Positions 10,737 to 23,722 of a stretch of DNA of 64,000 bases are shown here, piece after piece. The notes under the pieces were generated by a model, which made no database searches, had not been told where the DNA came from, and worked only from the letters and a program-made list of their open reading frames with translations. How positions within the stretch are numbered: the stretch's first letter is position 1; each line of letters opens with the position of its first letter. Position numbers and translations under genes: made by a program. The DNA lies in NCBI GenBank assembly GCA_027604185.1, contig JADGKB010000029.1, positions 1-64,000 on the forward strand, written 5' to 3'. The DNA comes from Boothiomyces macroporosus. Its lineage: Eukaryota > Chytridiomycota > Chytridiomycetes > Rhizophydiales > Terramycetaceae.

Positions 10737-12275
10737 ATGTGGAAATCATTGCTGCTTATTAATTGGGTGTTGGCGTTTGGAAGCAATTGCCCATTATTAG
10801 AAAAACACTCGTTCGATATTAAACAAGAAGAATTCAGTACTTTGAAGCAAGAAAAGGAAACCAAGATAGCTATACTTGGAGACCAAGGGCTAGGAGCAAA
10901 GCCTGAACAAGTATTGCAAATGGTTAAAGAATGGGGACCAGATTTACTGCTACACCTTGGAGATTTTGATTACGAAGACGACCCAAAAAGCTTTATGCGT
11001 CAATTAACTGATGCTCTGGGAAAAAAGTTTCCAATGATGGCGGTTATTGGTAATCACGATATCTTAAAGTGGTTTGAGCCAAGAACTGGGTACAGGGACT
11101 TGTTGCTAAAGCAATCTAAAAAATCTGGATTGGAAAAACACTGTACTGGAGAAATTGGAGTTTCTCGAGTGTGCCATTATAAAGATATGGTGTTTGTGCT
11201 ATCTGGAGTTGGTACTATGGGATCACATCACGAAGAGTTTATTGACTCTGCTCTTCAACGGTATTCGTACGTTCCTTGGAAAATCTGTCTGTGGCACAAG
11301 AACCAAAATAAATTGCAAACTGGGGATAAGATTGATGAGACTGGGTATGCCGTTTATGGTACAATATGCTAACATAGACATATGTAGAAAACACGGTGCC
11401 ATGATTTTCACTGGACACGAGCATTCCTATGAACGAACTCATTTGCTTTCGAATTTTGAGACTCAGGAAATCCTATCTACCGATGACACTCTTGAGGTTA
11501 AACCTGGGCAATCATTTGCCGCCGTAAGTGGATTAGGTGGTGATAGTATTAGACCTTGGAAGCAGGGAAACCAGCTGAATTCATGGTGGGCTGCTACAGC
11601 TGCCTTGGATGTAATTATTTTTTAACATAGAACGGCGTGAACTATGGAGCATTGCTATGCACTTTCAAACACAAGGGTTCTCCCCTTAAAGCCGACTGTA
11701 AATTCAAAGATATTGACGGCATAAAGTGGGATCAATTCAAAATCACTGTGCCTTCTGTAAATCTGGCCCAAATTGATACCTCACTTCCGCCTAAAAAGTT
11801 TTATGAAACTAGCATAAAATCACCTGCAGACATCTATACAGTCTATAATGAACGAACCCAAAGCACATCAAAGTCTACATTGGAAATCAAAAATGGTGTT
11901 CAGCATTATTTGAATTTCAAGATTGATATCCCTCCAGAAAGCAAAATCAAGTCTATTCATTTGCAAGCAAAGTTTGAAACCAAAAACTCTGCTTTAGCTC
12001 AAATTGAACTGTCTTCTGCCCCTAATATGCTTCTAATTGGAAATGAAAATGGACTGCAGCGACAAATTGTTTCTTCCAAGGTTGCTGTGGAAAATGGCGA
12101 AGTATGGGTGTCACCAGACATTTCACACTTGGTCCGTATAAACAAAAAGACCAGTACCGTAATGGTGGGTGTGTCTGGACAAGTATTGCAGGATTTTTCC
12201 ACCGTTTCGTTCTATGGGATTCATGACACTTTATCCACTTGTATGGCCCCTACACTGGCTATCATTTTGAAATAA
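10737..12275 (+). CDS. Secreted calcineurin-like metallophosphoesterase
   Basis: 499 aa in three exons (19-nt and 20-nt introns). The N-terminal hydrophobic segment (MWKSLLLINWVLAFG) looks like a signal peptide. Dimetal motifs appear in order: ILGDQG, LHLGDFDYED, VIGNHD and FTGHEHSYER. The last is intact only after removing the 19-nt intron that splits YAVY|DICRKHG. The C-terminal ~200 aa are beta-rich and unassigned. Members hydrolyse phosphomonoesters or diesters, and purple acid phosphatase-like proteins are the nearest guess. The substrate cannot be told. The stop is embedded in AATAAA. Confidence 0.85.
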
Positions 12276-12416
12276 ACCAATCAAATGTATCATTTCATTC
12301 AATCATAGCCATCCTAACCAAACGTGGGTCGAAAGGTAGGTGGAGTAAGCGCACTCTTGTGACTCACAAAGTCACAAAAATAGTTTATAAAAAAGTTTAA
12401 AACCCAAGTTATATTT

Positions 12417-14370
12417 ATGTTTCGTAAAGGCAAATCACAAAACGAGACGACATTTTCCCTCTTGGAAACCGCTGGACATCGATTGCCTCCAGAAGTGGAA
12501 GAAGGAAATATAGAGTACAAGTTAAAACTGGTCGATCCAACACCAGAAAGAATAGACCACTTGGTTACCCAATTGAAATGGAGGTCCTTTTATTTAATTT
12601 TAGATTAGCTGAAGGTGGGGGCGAAGCGATATACGAAATAGGTGTATCAGATGCTGGGACACTGGTGGGATTAAATGAGCAGGAAATGAAGGCTTCTATG
12701 GAAACATTAAAATTAATGGGCAGCACACTATGTGCGGAATTATCTGTAATCAGGGTGCAAAAAGTGGGGCAGAACTCAGTAGCAGAAGTATTGTTCAGGA
12801 AATGCTTAAAAGACGATCAGCACTTTCTGGAGATCAGAGTGGCAGTATTAGGAGGTGCTGATGCTGGCAAGTCTACTTTGTTGGGTGTGCTGTCTCATGA
12901 CGAAAAAGACAATGGACGAGGAAAAGCAAGATTGAATTTACTGAGACATCGACATGAAATCGAATCGGGAAGATCTTCTTCGATTTCCAGACAGATTATT
13001 GGGTTTAATTCATCTGGGGAAATTATCAATTACGCTACCACGAATATTTCTACTTGGGAACAGATAGTAATTGTTTATTTACCATAGTGTGAAAATTCAT
13101 CAAAGGTGGTTACTTTTATGGATACCTGTGGACATCCAAAGTATCAAAGGACTACTATTGGCGGCCTCACTGGAAGCGCTCCTCATTATGCCACATTGAT
13201 ATTAAACGCAAGTTATGGAGGATTGCCTGATGTAGCTATTGAACAAATTATGCTTACTAATTTACTTAAAGTTCCATTGTTTATTGTGATTACAAAGATT
13301 GATGTAACTACAGCTGAGAAATTGACCGCTACATTGAAAACATTGCTGGGCTATTTAAAGACTCCTGGAATAGCTAGGATACCAGTCGTAATCAAGAACC
13401 AAGATGATTTAGCAACATGTATACCAATGCTCGTATCAAGGTAACACTAGTTTAATTTAGTAATGTTGTTCCATTGTTCCTAGTTTCCAATGTGACTGGT
13501 GAAAACATTAATTTGCTCGTGAAGCTATTCAACTTGCTGCCAAAGCCTCAAGCACCAAGGAACGAAGTTTTAGAGTCTAGGACCGAGTTTCAGATTGAAG
13601 ATGTATTCACTGTTGACGGAACTGGAAGTGTAGTCGGAGGGATGATGGTTAATGGTAGATTGTACATGTCTGGTAATACCCCTCAGATATTTTACCTTGG
13701 TCCAGACAGAGGAAGGTTTATTCCAGTTATAATTCACTCTGTACACCGCCAGAGATGTAAGGTTAGTCATGTCCAAGCAGGGCAGGTAGCGACTTGTGCA
13801 ATCAAGTTTTTCAACAAAGATACAAGCAATTTCACTTCAGAAGATTTCGAAAAACTAAATATTTACAACAAGTCATCCTGGGTAGAAAATCTTCCAGCAG
13901 ATTTTAAAATTCGAAGAGGTCAGTCTCTTGTTCCTTTCGGACTAAAATCACCCGCTAGCTTTTGGGAAGTAGATGTAGATCTATACGTGCTTTTGCATCC
14001 CACTTCGCTATATAGTGAGCAACAGGTTATGGTTTACGTGGGGAGTGTGCGTCAATTAGCCAAAGTAATGACCATCAAACCAACTGCTGAAAAGAACGAT
14101 GAAAATGAAATCGCATTTACTTCTTCCGATGGTAATATTCTTTAACACTTAGAAGATTCTCCAAAACTGCCAACTTCAAGAAGAAAATCCAAGCCTGGGA
14201 TACACCTAGCCCACGGACAGCATGGTAAAGTTAGACTGCGGTTCATGTATGAACCTGAGCATCTTACTATCGGATCTACAGTCCTTGTTCGCGGTACAGG
14301 TATCAAATGTGTTGGCAAGATACTAAATCTACACAATGAATTTGCAAAGCAAGATTCAATAACCCGATAA
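12417..14370 (+). CDS. GTPBP1/GTPBP2-family translational GTPase
   Basis: About 623 aa in five exons with 20-21 nt introns. An N-terminal region containing LAEGGGEAIYEIGVSDAG precedes the G domain. The P-loop is GGADAGKST, the G3 box DTCGHPKYQ and the G4 box TKID; EF-Tu-like beta-barrel domains follow. The GGADAGKST/DTCGH pattern and the N-terminal extension are characteristic of GTPBP1/2, which are elongation-factor-like and tied to ribosome rescue and mRNA decay. The last exon (after the intron near 14132-14152) adds a beta-barrel end (HGQHGKVRLRF), so the stop in the unspliced frame is not the true terminus. Confidence 0.9.
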
Positions 14371-14437
14371 TTATATTAAACAATCACAATTCGTGTGGAT
14401 TTTGTATTACAATCATTAAGTAGGATTTAGCTAATTG

Positions 14438-14752
14438 TTAATATAATACTATACTTTCTGCTACCATAATTTCATGCTTTTTCGATCTTATTCGTAGAAA
14501 CTTCAATTCGTCCTAGAATTAACCGTCAAATACCTCTGGATCCAAATCTCGCACAACCCCTTTACTGCGAGCTGCTAATTGTGTAACCAAGGTAGATATT
14601 TGCGGAGTTTGAATGTTGTCCAAAGTAGATCTGATTACAGAGCCTTCATGCGTTGCAATAACTATTCCCTGGACTCCTTTATGCGCTTGCAGTCTGTTCA
14701 ATGCTGACTCTACTTCGTTGTAGTCTTTATTTTGGTCTTTAATTGCAGACAT
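14438..14752 (-). CDS. DYNLRB1: Dynein light chain, roadblock/LC7 type
   Basis: 97 aa in two exons; the 21-nt intron is 14513-14533. The ATG at 14752 matches the usual short N terminus of the family; an upstream in-frame ATG would add a non-conserved extension. LC7 fold landmarks are the core GVQGIVIATHEGSVIRSTLD, then VRDLDPE spliced to DELKFLRIRSKKHEIMVA. These light chains dimerise on dynein intermediate chains in cytoplasmic and axonemal dyneins. Length matches the family (about 96 aa), although the usual extreme C-terminal residues differ. Confidence 0.95.
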
Positions 14753-14823
14753 CAAAGTTGTAAAATTAACGCGAAAATTTCCGAGGTGGTCTTCCAAACC
14801 GTAATGAAATTTCAAAGTGTTTA

Positions 14824-16376
14824 TTAATCATCTGCCTCATCATCGGCTTCTTCTTCCCCAGCGTCAGTTTTTGCAGAACGGGAAGCCTCCTTTCCTCTGC
14901 CTTCTTTATCAAAGGACAAAAGACTTCTCTCCTTGTACGATCTTTGATTTCTTCTATTATCTCCTTCATCTTCAGAATCAGATAGTTCATTCTCTGGGAC
15001 TCTTCTCTTGTCCGACATACGCTCTACGGTTAGCATAAAGTACGAGTAATTCTCTTGTCTTTGTCGTTATCGTCCTCATCATCAGAAGAGTACAAATCAT
15101 GTGGAACTTGATGCATTTGAACACTTGGTGCGTGGTCAATATGACGAAGATTTTCCAATATTTTTGATCTACATTAACGGCAAATACTTCATTTTATCAA
15201 GGTATTCTCTAGAATTCATGTTTTCCATATTAGTGGCTGGAACTTCTAATCGGTAGTCTGGTCCGAAATATTGGAAATAGTCGTTAAATGGCAAAGCTAG
15301 AATTAGCGAGTGTATACCTTCAGGGAGCTCTTCGTCAACGCAAAGTGAGGTTTCATAAGTCCATGCACGACATACATTTCTGATTGTATAGCCTCCTCCA
15401 CCAAGGACCAGTAGTGGCACATTAAACTTTTTCATAAACTCAAGCGGATATGCATGTCCTATAATTAAGTTCAAATGACCTTTCATTGATAAATTGAAGC
15501 ATCCCAATCGATCACCAGCCAATGAATCAGCACCACATTGTAAAACAACTGCCCCAGGACGGAATCGGTCCATTACTGATTGTAAAACCTAAGTTTAGTT
15601 TCTATTTACTTCTGAAAAGATGACTTTGTATGATTCATCATCAATACCATCTTTTAGCGGAAAGTTGACAGCGTAGTGCTTTCCTCTTCCATGTCCAACA
15701 TCTAAAATGTCACCAGTTCCTGGAAAGTATTCACCGTACTTGTGGAAAGATACAGTCATAACACGGTCAGTGGTGTAAAACGCTTCTTCAACCCCATCAC
15801 CATGGTGGTTATCAATATCAATGTACAAAACTCTTTGATGGTAGCGAAGCAATTCCAAAATTGCAAGGTTGATGTCATTAACATAACAGAAACCAGAAGC
15901 TTCACCTTTCTTTGCATGATGGAGACCTCCTCCCCAATTAATAGCAATGTCGCAGTCGCCTCTGTTTAATTTCGCTGCAGCAGAGATCGATCCGCCTGCC
16001 GATAATGCACAGAATTCATACAGTCCATCCCAGACTGGGCAATCATCCAATAGATTAACTACATTAATAAGAAATCACATTTAGTTTGATGCTTGTTGAT
16101 TTCGTCCGTTTGTTCCGGGGTAACTCTTTGAAGAAATTCTATGTATTCATCAGAGTGAAACTTTGTCATTTCCTTCAACGTAGCAGGATTTGGACGGTTG
16201 ATTTCTAGTTTTTTGTACAGTCCATAATTTACAATCAGGTTGTGGGTCATGCGAATTCGATGTGGTTTCATTGGATGTAACGGCGCATAATAGTAATGAC
16301 CAATATCGGCTATGGTTACATAGATCTTACAGTGGTAGTAGTAGGAGGTTTTGTTTTTCCTGGTTTTGACTGTCAT
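14824..16376 (-). CDS. RPD3: Class I histone deacetylase (HDAC1/2, Rpd3)
   Basis: About 483 aa in six exons with 19-21 nt introns. Motifs include [25 protein letters not shown], the active-site [23 protein letters not shown] and GGGGYTIRN. It removes acetyl groups from histone tails in Sin3/NuRD-type complexes. The ATG at 16376 gives [20 protein letters not shown] after removing the 21-nt intron. The C-terminal tail is acidic then basic/acidic ([12 protein letters not shown], similar to the animal HDAC1 tail), reached through a 20-nt intron. It is divergently paired with USP14, with 36 bp between start codons. Confidence 0.96.
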
Positions 16377-16412
16377 TTGATTTGTCAAGTTTTTTTCGAC
16401 GCAAATCTGGAA
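16377..16412. promoter_or_regulatory. 36-bp bidirectional promoter between HDAC1 and USP14
   Basis: Only 36 bp separate the minus-strand ATG of the class I deacetylase and the plus-strand ATG of the USP14 gene. The two core promoters must overlap each other or the coding exons. No TATA box is evident. Confidence 0.55.
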
Positions 16413-18010
16413 ATGAACAGTACTCTATTGTTGATCCTAGTCATCATTAAATGGAACGGCGAAAAATACAATGTCCCGGTAGATCTTAGCCAACCTGGGT
16501 TAGTCTTGAAGACTCAAATATTTTCCTTGACTGGAGTTGCACCTGAACGCCAAAAGATTATGGTGAAGGGTGGTGTGTTGAAGGACGACACGGATTTGAA
16601 CACTTTGAAATTGAAAGAGAATCAGCAATTGATGATGATGGGAACCGTCGAGGCATTGAAGGAACCACAAGAGAAACCCGTGTTTTTAGAAGATTTATCG
16701 GAAGCACAGATTTCTAAAGCAGTAATCCAAGCATTTAACGACAGCTCAATATTCCTGCTGGATTAGTAAATTTGGGAAACACTTGCTACTTGAATTCCAC
16801 TCTTCAATGTTTAAGAGCAGTTACTGAACTGCCAACCGCGGTGGAAAAGTATCTTGGAATTAAACTAGAACTGGGATTAATATTTCCTCCAATAACCAGC
16901 AAAACTTTTCTGTTTCGATGAATGCTTTGTTCAAGGAACTGGATAAATCTGGCCAAGCAGTCCACCCAGTGATGTTTGTCCAAGTAATATTTAATTAAAA
17001 AGTTACTCCGAACCTTGTATCCGCAATTTGCTGAAAGGGATCGAAACGGGTTCATGCAGCAAGATGCTGAAGAATGTTGGGGACAAATCGTCCACGTGCT
17101 GGACGAAACGGTTAATGGATTAACTCGCAATGGTGAATCCAACAAAAGCAAAAAGTTTGTCGAACAATTCATGACGGTAGAAACTATTGTTGAGTAGGGT
17201 TTTGCTAATTTAGAACAAAGTGCGATGATGCCCCAGCTGAACCACCTTCTGTTTCAATGGAAACTACAAACAAGTTGCGAGTAAATATCGGAGCTGGTGG
17301 TAATTTCTACTAATTTAGTCTCTACATATATGGTATCTGAAATTGGCAACGGTTTGATTGAAAAGATCGAAAAGAATTCCCCAACGCTTGGAAGAAATGC
17401 TATTTTCACGAAAACCTCTAAAATTAGTCGTCTTCCTCGCTATCTCACAATCAATTTTGTTCGATTCCAATGGAAAGCACAGGAGCAGATTAAAGCAAAG
17501 ATTTTGAAAAGAGTTCAATTTCCATTTGAGTTGGACATGGTCCCGTTTTGCACACCTGAATTGACCGCAAAACTCCAACCAGCAAAACAAAGGTTGAAAG
17601 AAATAGCAGACAGAAAGGCCGATGAAAAGGTAAAATCTTTTTAAATTGGAAAAAAAGAAAGATTGAAAATGCCCAAGAAATGGCTGTTGATGAAGCGCCA
17701 AAAGATCAAAAAGCTTTACTTGAAGCTATCGGAGTAGATTCATCATTGATCGAAGATCCTGGGGTAAATCCATCTGGCCAATATGATCTGGTTGCTGGTA
17801 ATCAGTACGATAACTCTAGTACTTACCCATGTTGGTCGTGGAGCAAATTCTGGACATTACATTGGATGGGTAAAGCAAGGAGGACACTGGTGGAAGTTTG
17901 ATGACGATAAAGTGTCTCAAATCAAAGAAGAAGATATTACCAAACTTGAAGGGGGAGGTGATTGGCACACGGCATACATGTGTCTTTACAAGTCGAGAGA
18001 TCTGGAATAA
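16413..18010 (+). CDS. USP14: Ubiquitin carboxyl-terminal hydrolase USP14/Ubp6
   Basis: 473 aa in nine exons; eight introns, seven of 19-23 nt and one of 32 nt. The first exon is only 7 nt (ATG at 16413, intron 16420-16440). A ubiquitin-like domain (about 1-80) is followed by a USP domain. The Cys box is GLVNLGNTCYLNSTLQCLRA, further conserved blocks include QQDAEECWGQ, and the His box is VLTHVGRGANSGHYIGW. USP14/Ubp6 docks on the proteasome regulatory particle through its UBL and trims ubiquitin chains. The end (DWHTAYMCLYKSR) matches the family. The stop TAA is within AATAAA. Confidence 0.96.
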
Positions 18011-18631
18011 AATATCTTTATATTCCTTGATATTGCCATTTAATTCGATTCCACATTAGCTTGTGAACAGAAAATGTAACCGGAATAACAATGTTCCGGA
18101 TGATCAACGGTGCAAATATAGCAGTTCATTGACTGCATTGACCGCAAGTGCAAAACTAAAGGAAATCACTGTCCAAAAGAAAACGTGGAAATTTCAAAGT
18201 GGAAATTTTCAAATAGTCGAGACATACATTGCCTTCAAGTTGCCTTTCGCCTCTGCACTGCGTAACTACCCAATTCAATATCACTTTCGCTGAGCAAACA
18301 TTGACAAAAGTGTGGAAATCTTGTATCAGCTCGGAGCCCCAACGTGTGTTATCCCAGTCCTCGCTCAGCTAATTCCGACTGTTCCGAATCGATCGACGGA
18401 TCCATTCCGGGAAAATCTAACCACCAACCCGGTTATTGCGTTTAATTCAAAGGTATTTCAACGAGCATCTGACTGATTATTTCTCATGATGATGAAAAAT
18501 TTCCCTCGAGTCTGTACAACCGACTCACAACATTGATACTTGCCTAATCCAGAAACGGCGCATGGCAAATCGAGAATCGGGGATGGAGAAAAAAGTCATA
18601 AATATGTGAAAGGATTCCTCATAGACAAAAA
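18011..18631. other. Intergenic, about 620 bp, no gene supported
   Basis: Contains a 76-codon open frame at 18063-18293 with no family resemblance or targeting features, which I do not support as a gene. The rest presumably holds the promoter of the DOMON gene; no clear TATA or repeat was seen. Confidence 0.45.
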
Positions 18632-21600
18632 ATGGTAGCTGTCGGTTTAATAGCCAATTTGCTATGGGCTGTATTCTTCCCCCCAACTAGAGTTAGATTA
18701 GGAACCCAGGATGGAATTCGAGAACAGATCGTTGGGAAATGTATTGGCACTGAAACGATCTGCTTGTATGGGCAGCCAGACGGGAGTGGGAACGTAATTT
18801 TCACTGTACATTCTTCTGCACCAGGGTAACTAATATTTAAGATCTAGTTGGACTTCAATTGGTGTTGGTACTGGTATGGTGAATTCAACCGATATTATTG
18901 TCTGGAGAAATTCTACTGGTGGCTTTACTATCAGCGATAGAATCGCAACAGACTACGTTTCTCCCACCGCGAGCAGTAACCCTGTTTCCCAAATTGTTCC
19001 TCTTCAAATTGAAGCACCTGCCTGGAGTAACATGTCATTTTCTTTTATGAGACCCATCTCTTCTGTGGATGTCACTTTGGCCAGCACCAGCAGTTACATT
19101 TATGCTCTTGGTCAGTATCCTCCCAAGAGAAATATTGATAATCCAGCAACTCGTATACTTGAGCACTACGACAAGGGCTTATTCGACGTATTGGATTTTG
19201 TGGACAAGCCTACCACTTCAACTCCTACTTTGGCTCCCACAGGTAATCCTACATCTCCAAGTATTGTAGGTAAATGTGTTGGTTCTTCCATTTGCATTTA
19301 CGGTCAACCTGACGGATCGGGCAATGTTGTAGTTACTGTGCATTCCTCTGCACCAGGGTAATCCTTGTTTAACTCCAGGTATACTGGTATAGGTATTGGA
19401 AGTAGCATGATAAACTCTACCGATATTATTGTGTGGAGAAATTCTACTGGCGGATTCACCATTAGTGATCGTTATGCCACAGATTATGTTTCTCCTAGTG
19501 TCAGCGAGAGTCAAGTCTCAAAAATTGTACCGTTGCAATTTCCCGGTCCCTCATGGAGCAACATGTCATTCAGTTTTTCAAGGCCAATTCTGGCGCCAGA
19601 TGTAAATATAACCAGTTCCTCCAGCTGGATATATGCTTTGGGGCAGTTACCTCCTAAAAGGAATATTGACAACCCTGGCAGTCGTATCCTTGAACACTAC
19701 GATAAAGGATTCTTTGATGTTCTAGATTTTGTTGATAAGCCTGCCTCGACCACCACACTCATTCCAACAACTACCGCATCCTCTGTACCTACTTCCTCTC
19801 CTACTCCGGCTTTACCAGGTACTTGCGTTGGGACATCATTCTGCATCTTTGGCAAGCCGGATGGAAAGGGAAACATCATGTTTACTGTACATTCTGCTGC
19901 AAAAGGTTGGACTGGTGTTGGAGCAGATTCTGCAACCATGATTGGTTCTAAAGATGTAGTTGTCTGGAAAAACTCTACTGGAGGCTACACCATCAGCGAT
20001 AGAATTGCAACAGCTGATTCCCTCCCGGGTTTAAGTAGCAACCCAGCTTCCAAGTTGATTCCTCTTCAAATTCCAGCCCCTGATTGGGCAACCATGGCTT
20101 TTAGTTACATTCGGCCAATTGTTTCTGCCGACTATACAATAACTAGTAATACTCAATGGCTGTATGCATTTGGAAACTTTGTGCCTGCCGGTAACATTGA
20201 TGACCCTGGGGCTACATTTAGGTCTCACGGAAGGAATAAGGGCCAACTGGGTGCGCTTAATTTTGTCGGCGGTACAACAATCCCTGCCACCACTTCATCG
20301 TCTCCATCCACTCAAACAAGTTCGCCTTCTGCTACCCCAGTTGCGAATGGGAATAATGGCATTTGCGTTGGCGAGCAATATTGCATTTATGGTGAAAATG
20401 ACAAGCAAGGAAATATTATATTTACTGTTCATTCTGCATTAGAAGGGGTAATTGAATTCTAACTTTAGTGGGCTGCAATTGGCACTGGTACTGGCATGGA
20501 TAATAGTGCGATTACTGTAGGTTGGAAAAACAGCAATGGCGGCTATACATTGTCCGATAGGGTTTCCAAGGATTTCGTGATGCCTGTTCCATCTGGGGAT
20601 GTCATATCCAAAATAGTACCGTTAAGAGTTCCTTTACCTTCATGGGCAGCCTTAGGTTTCTCCTTTAGTAAACCTATTCAGAACAGAGATGTTACCTTCA
20701 CTTCCAGCACCAGTTATATCTATGCGCATTGCCAAACACCCCCAAAATCTCCTGATACAGCAAATTCTGATTTCTCCAGTCATGCAGCCAATGGAGCTGG
20801 TGTGATTGGCCAATTTGACTTTTTGTCTTCTAATCCTTCAACTGTTACCAGGACCATTCCGATTCCAACAATTATTCCAACTCCAACTATAATTCCTGTT
20901 CCAAGCGGCGGTGGAACGGGGTTGTCTACGTCTGTTTGTATTCCAAATCAATATTGTATATACGGTGAGCCAGACGGAAACGGAAACACCTTGATTACAA
21001 TCCACTCTTCCGCGAACGGTTGGGTTGGTGTTGGTATCGGCAGCAGCATGATGAACGCAAAAATGATTATAGGCTGGCTTAATAATGCTGGACAGGCTAC
21101 CATAAGTGATCGCTCTTCAAAGGGGGAAGTCATGCCAACAGTGAGCTCTCCAATTTCTACTCTTGTTGCTCTCCAACATGCAGCACCTTCTTGGGCCAAT
21201 ATCGCTTTCACAGTTTCATTGAAATCTGCAGATGGACCCATCACATCTACCACCCAATATATCTATGCATATTCTGATTCTCGACCTTCCAATCCAGACT
21301 CTGCTTCAAGTGATTTTCCAGTTCATACTGTCCGTGGTCAATTTGGGGTTTTGGATTTCACTACCAAAAATGGAGGCACAGTTGCTGTAACTACTCCTGG
21401 TTTAACACCTGGCAGTCCTGGTGTGGTTAACGGTGGAGTTGGTTCTACTTGTATTCCTGATCTTTACTGTGTATATTCCGAACCAGATGGTAGTGGAAAT
21501 GTCTACATTACCTTATTATCTGCTGCTTCAGGGTGGGTTGGTTTAGGAACTGGTAGGGGAATGGCCTCTTCATCAATGATAGTTGGCTGGAAAAATTCTC

Positions 21601-23679
21601 AGGGCAAGTATGTTGTGTCAGATCGCAAATCTTCTGGTGAAGTAATGCCTACAATGAGCAATCAAGTGTCAAAATTGGTGGATTTGCGTGTGACTGTGCC
21701 AAGTTGGGCAAACCTCGCTTTTACCGTTCTAAAACCGTTGAAAAGCGCAGACTTTACCTTTACCCCTCAAACAGATTTTATCTATGCATACTCCTCTTCT
21801 GCTCCATCAGACCCAACTTCTTCGGCAAGTTCTTTCCCTGTTCATACTGGCAGGGGATACCTTGGGGTGCTAGATTTTACAACCAAACACGCTGGAACTG
21901 GTACTGCTGGTCAGTCAAATGGTAGCAACGCTCCACCAAACAAAGTCGATAATGGAGTTGGATCTACTTGCATTCCTAATTTGTACTGTGTATATTCCGC
22001 CCCAGACGGAAAAGGAAACGTATACATTTCACTGTTATCAGCAGCTGGAGGCTGGGTTGCCCTGGGAACTGGAAAGGGCATGGCATCATCTTCAATGATT
22101 GTAGGCTGGCAAAGTTCTCAAGGAAAGTATGTTGTGTCAAGCAGAGTGTCTTCAAGTGAAATATTACCACCAATGGGGACACAAGTAGCAACTGTTGTGG
22201 ACCTTAAAGTACCACAGCCAGATTGGGCAAAATTAGCTTTTACTGTTCTAGTTCCTTTGAAGAGTACAGATTATTCCTTCACTGCTCAGTCAGAGTTCAT
22301 TTACGCCTATTCTACTTCTGCCCCTTCAAATCCTGATCTGCCTTCGAGTAATTTCAATATCCACACTGGAAGAGGTTATCTTGGTGTTTTGGATTTCACC
22401 ACCTTCCACAATGGTACTGGCAGTCAGTCGTCAGGAGGTAATCCTAGTAACGGGGGAAATCCAAGCACACCACCCCCTAATAATGGACTGATTGGATCTA
22501 CTTGTGTGCAAGGGACATACTGCGTGTATTCGGAACCAGATGGAGCAGGAAATGTGTACATTACTCTTCACGGATCATACAATGGTTGGGTTGCTCTTGG
22601 GACCTCAACTTCCATGACTGGGTCTGCAATGATTGTAGCTTGGAAAAATTCAAAGGGAGGCTACACAGTGTCTGATAGAATTTCACAAAGCGAAATTTTG
22701 CCTCAACCATCAACTGAAACCTATTCAGTGGTGGTTGATCTTCGAGTGAACGCACCCAGTTGGGCTAAACTTGCTGTAACTATAAAAAGACCTCTATCAA
22801 CAAACGATATTACCTACAAAACTGATACACAGTTTATTTATGCTCTCAGTGATACTGCACCATCGAATCCAGATGATCCAACTTCAACGTTCAGTATTCA
22901 TGACAAATTTGGAAAACTTGGTAATTTAGACTTTACAACCTATCATTCTGGAACAGGAAATGCAAATGGTGGTGGAAATTCAATCCTGACTTTACCTGAT
23001 GGGGTGGAATACTCTACTGTTATTCGTTTACACGGATACGTCATGCTGTATGCTTGGGTATTCTGTCCATTTATCGGAGTCTTTATAGCTCGTTATCTCA
23101 AAGACTACTTGGGAGTCTGGTGGTTTAGACTTCACGTTCTTATTATGTTATTTGGGTGTGCTCTGGGAAGCGTCTCTGCTGTTCTGTTGATCTTTTTATT
23201 CAAGACTGGTGAGCACTTTACAGCATCGCCGAGTTTACACCCACTTTTGGGATTATTAGTTACGATAGCGATGGTGTGCCAAGTTGTTCTTGGTTTTGTT
23301 AGTGATCGTCTGTTCTCAATGGATCGAACTGAAATTCCGTGGTGGGACAAGGCACATTGGTACTTGGGAAGGGGGCTGGCAGTTGCAGCATTGATCACTA
23401 TTATTACAGGAATCGTTTACTCTGATTACTTTGCTTCATATGCGTTAGCGCTTCCTGTGTTGTTTGGCTTGCTCCTTGCTGGAGGTATGGGATTGTTTGT
23501 CTATGGAGAAACGAAAATTGGTCAAATTCGTAAGCTTTCAATTAATTGTAGATCATATGAAAGATGATAGCGTATCCGAAGAGGGAATAGTGGAAAAGAA
23601 AGATACAGATCCAACTCAACAAGATATCAATTCTGAGGTTAACCTCGAGCCTCGAGTAGAAATCCAGGAACACTCTTAA
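18632..23679 (+). CDS. Octa-DOMON cytochrome b561 surface electron-transfer protein
   Basis: About 1653 aa in five exons (introns 18826-18847, 19358-19378, 20448-20468, 23530-23551). After a signal-like N terminus come eight DOMON domains of about 170-190 aa. Each begins with a C-x5/6-C-x-Y/F-G/S-x-x-D pair such as CVGSSICIYGQPDG. They are joined by Thr/Pro/Ser/Gly-rich linkers. Every domain keeps a Met after a small-residue run (GTGMVNS, GSSMMNA, GRGMASS) and a His about 95-100 residues later (ILEHYDKG, FPVHTGRG). These are the expected axial ligands of b-type haem in cellobiose-dehydrogenase-like DOMONs. The C terminus has a cytochrome b561 core with His in RLHGYV, RLHVLIM, LHPLLGL and KAHWYLGR, then a short cytosolic tail. 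Family members move electrons across membranes, often to ferric iron or extracellular acceptors. Eight tandem DOMONs is exceptional. Confidence 0.88.
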
Positions 23680-23722
23680 TAGAATAAATGATTTAAAGAC
23701 TAATTGTATTTTACAAAGTATT

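Noticed and set aside
18063..18293. 76-aa plus-strand ORF between USP14 and the DOMON gene
   Set aside because: Short, no recognisable domain, no promoter features, and composition like intergenic sequence.
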